Made by a program: the position numbers and the translations under genes
From: Agromyces marinus
Lineage (GTDB): Bacteria; Actinomycetota; Actinomycetes; Actinomycetales; Microbacteriaceae
Direction of reading: 5' to 3'
DNA length: 64,000 nucleotides
Assembly (NCBI RefSeq): GCF_021442325.1
Contig: NZ_CP087879.1
Coordinates: 2,170,001 to 2,234,000, forward strand
The notes under the pieces: model-generated
What the model saw: the letters and a program-made list of their open reading frames with translations, nothing else
Databases searched by the model: none
Told to the model about the DNA's origin: nothing
Part shown: positions 63,116 through 64,000 of the stretch, piece by piece
Layout: each line of letters begins with the position of its first letter
Numbering within the stretch: the first letter of the stretch is position 1

Positions 63116-64000
63116 TCAGGTGTGCTCGGGGCCGCCCTCCCGGTCGTGGTCGCCGTCGCGCTCGCGCCTGCGGGCTTCGCTCGCCTGCTCGCGCTCGTCG
63201 TGCGCGTGCTCGCGGCGCTGCTTCGCGCGCCCGTCTCCGAACACGGGCGGCACCTGCTCCTCGACGTTCATGCGTTCGTGCGGCGTGGGAACGCCGATCG
63301 TGAGGTCCTGCTGCCGCAGCCTGCCGGCGGCGTGCACCTTCTGGCCCGGGTAGTCCACGACCTTCATGCCCAGCACGATCTTGCCGGCCGAGTCGCGGTG
63401 GTCGAGTTGCCGGTAGGCGTCCGCGACCTCGGCGAGGGGGAACACGTCGGCGATCGGCAGGCGCACCTGGCGGTCCGCGACGAGCCGGGCGATCCGCCCC
63501 AGCGCGAGGGTGTCCCCCGCGTAGAGCTTCACGGTGCCCTGGTCCTCGACCGCCGACCAGTCGGTGGTGGTGAACACGCGCGACGCGGGGACGGCGAGTG
63601 CGAGCGCCTCCGCGGCCTGCCCGCCCAGGAAGTCGAGGAAGGCCGTCACGGGGCGCGGGTCGATCTCGCGGACTCGGGCGGCGAGGTCCGGTCCGTAGGC
63701 GACCGGTTCGATCCCGAACTGGCGGACGAAGTCGAAGCGGGCCTCGGTCGTCGTGCCGATGACGTCGGCGCCGCGCGCGCGTGCGAGCTGGGCCGCGAGG
63801 CATCCGATGCCGCCGGCGGCGGCGGTCACGACCACGAGGTCCTTCGGGCCGAGGTTCAGCCCGTCGACCGCGCCGAGTGCCGTCGTGCCCGCGACGTACA
63901 GCGATCCGGCGACCTCCCAGGAGAGCGAGACCGGCTTGGGCAGCAACTGCGCCTCGGGAACGACGACGAAGGCGGCCTGCGCCCCGCGGGCGACCCAGCC
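63116..64000 (-). CDS. Quinone oxidoreductase-like MDR dehydrogenase (5' end cut by window edge)
   Basis: Zinc-independent medium-chain dehydrogenase of the quinone oxidoreductase type. The visible 294 residues include ARGAQAAFVVVPEA, LPKPVSLSWEVAGSLYVAGTTALGAV, the Rossmann motif VVVTAAAGGIGCLAAQLARARGADVIGT, FLDFLGGQAAEALALAV, and PLAEVADAYRQLDHRDSAGKIVLG, the family end. About 55 further residues form an unusual charged, histidine/arginine/glutamate-rich C-terminal tail not seen in ordinary relatives. The N-terminal catalytic half lies beyond position 64000. It is 78 bases upstream of metG on the same strand. Confidence 0.88.
   Translation of the reverse strand, partial: GWVARGAQAAFVVVPEAQLLPKPVSLSWEVAGSLYVAGTTALGAVDGLNLGPKDLVVVTAAAGGIGCLAAQLARARGADVIGTTTEARFDFVRQFGIEPVAYGPDLAARVREIDPRPVTAFLDFLGGQAAEALALAVPASRVFTTTDWSAVEDQGTVKLYAGDTLALGRIARLVADRQVRLPIADVFPLAEVADAYRQLDHRDSAGKIVLGMKVVDYPGQKVHAAGRLRQQDLTIGVPTPHERMNVEEQVPPVFGDGRAKQRREHAHDEREQASEARRRERDGDHDREGGPEHT

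Overview
The window is a gene-dense, very GC-rich chromosomal segment from an actinobacterium. The dense GGATGCC/GGCATCC heptamers, the many TANNNT boxes placed 6-7 nt before ATG/GTG starts, and the gene content (NDH-2, PhoH2, DUF4245, DUF4307, DUF501, a mycosin-like protease) fit the Microbacteriaceae, for example an Agromyces-like genus; this taxonomic call is inference. Almost all genes are core or housekeeping. I see no prophage, insertion sequence, CRISPR array, rRNA or replication origin.

Layout. 1-8.0 kb: class II FBPase (cut by the window edge), class II aldolase, IspH, exonuclease VII subunits, DUF4245, carbonic anhydrase and fumarase. 8-15.6 kb: a minus-strand operon of PhoH2, a methyltransferase and a membrane protein, then a PLP enzyme, UppS, a HlyIII-like protein, a small membrane protein, DUF4307 and GreA. 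15.6-25.4 kb: threonine ammonia-lyase with an AI-2E-type transporter, a YcaQ-type DNA glycosylase, LemA-HtpX, a TetR-controlled pair (PLP barrel enzyme plus FAD oxidase), an exopolyphosphatase-type protein and an unusual tRNA with anticodon UAA. 25.4-38.9 kb: NDH-2, mycosin-like subtilase, DUF501, FtsB, enolase, HisS, MazG, LysE, NhaA and Mfd. 39-47.7 kb: RNase HI, an MFS/DUF1254 pair, Pth, L25, a GntR regulator with 6-phosphogluconate dehydrogenase, and a DUF202 cassette. 47.7-64 kb: acyl-CoA ligase, Prs, GlmU with tRNA-Gln, MarR, a MetNIQ-type importer, an ABC-F protein, a DUF559-like nuclease gene, IspE, RsmA, TatD, MetG and a cut oxidoreductase.

Much of this order (glpX/fum/DUF4245/xseBA/ispH/phoH2; greA/DUF4307/hlyIII/uppS; eno/ftsB/DUF501/ppx/mazG/mfd/prs/glmU/rplY/pth/ispE/rsmA/tatD/metG) recalls the Mycobacterium tuberculosis Rv1007-Rv1110 region. 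Two members known there, mca and rpfB, are absent from the matching junctions.

The best leads beyond ordinary genes are: a DUF559-like gene with a disturbed N-terminus flanked by two copies of a hairpin repeat; a type I tRNA with a UAA anticodon; tRNA-Gln abutting the glmU start codon; a structured nhaA leader; a palindromic operator plus hairpin in the metQ leader; a 14-nt-period G-rich array; several unrelated nested palindromes; and a large set of leaderless starts.
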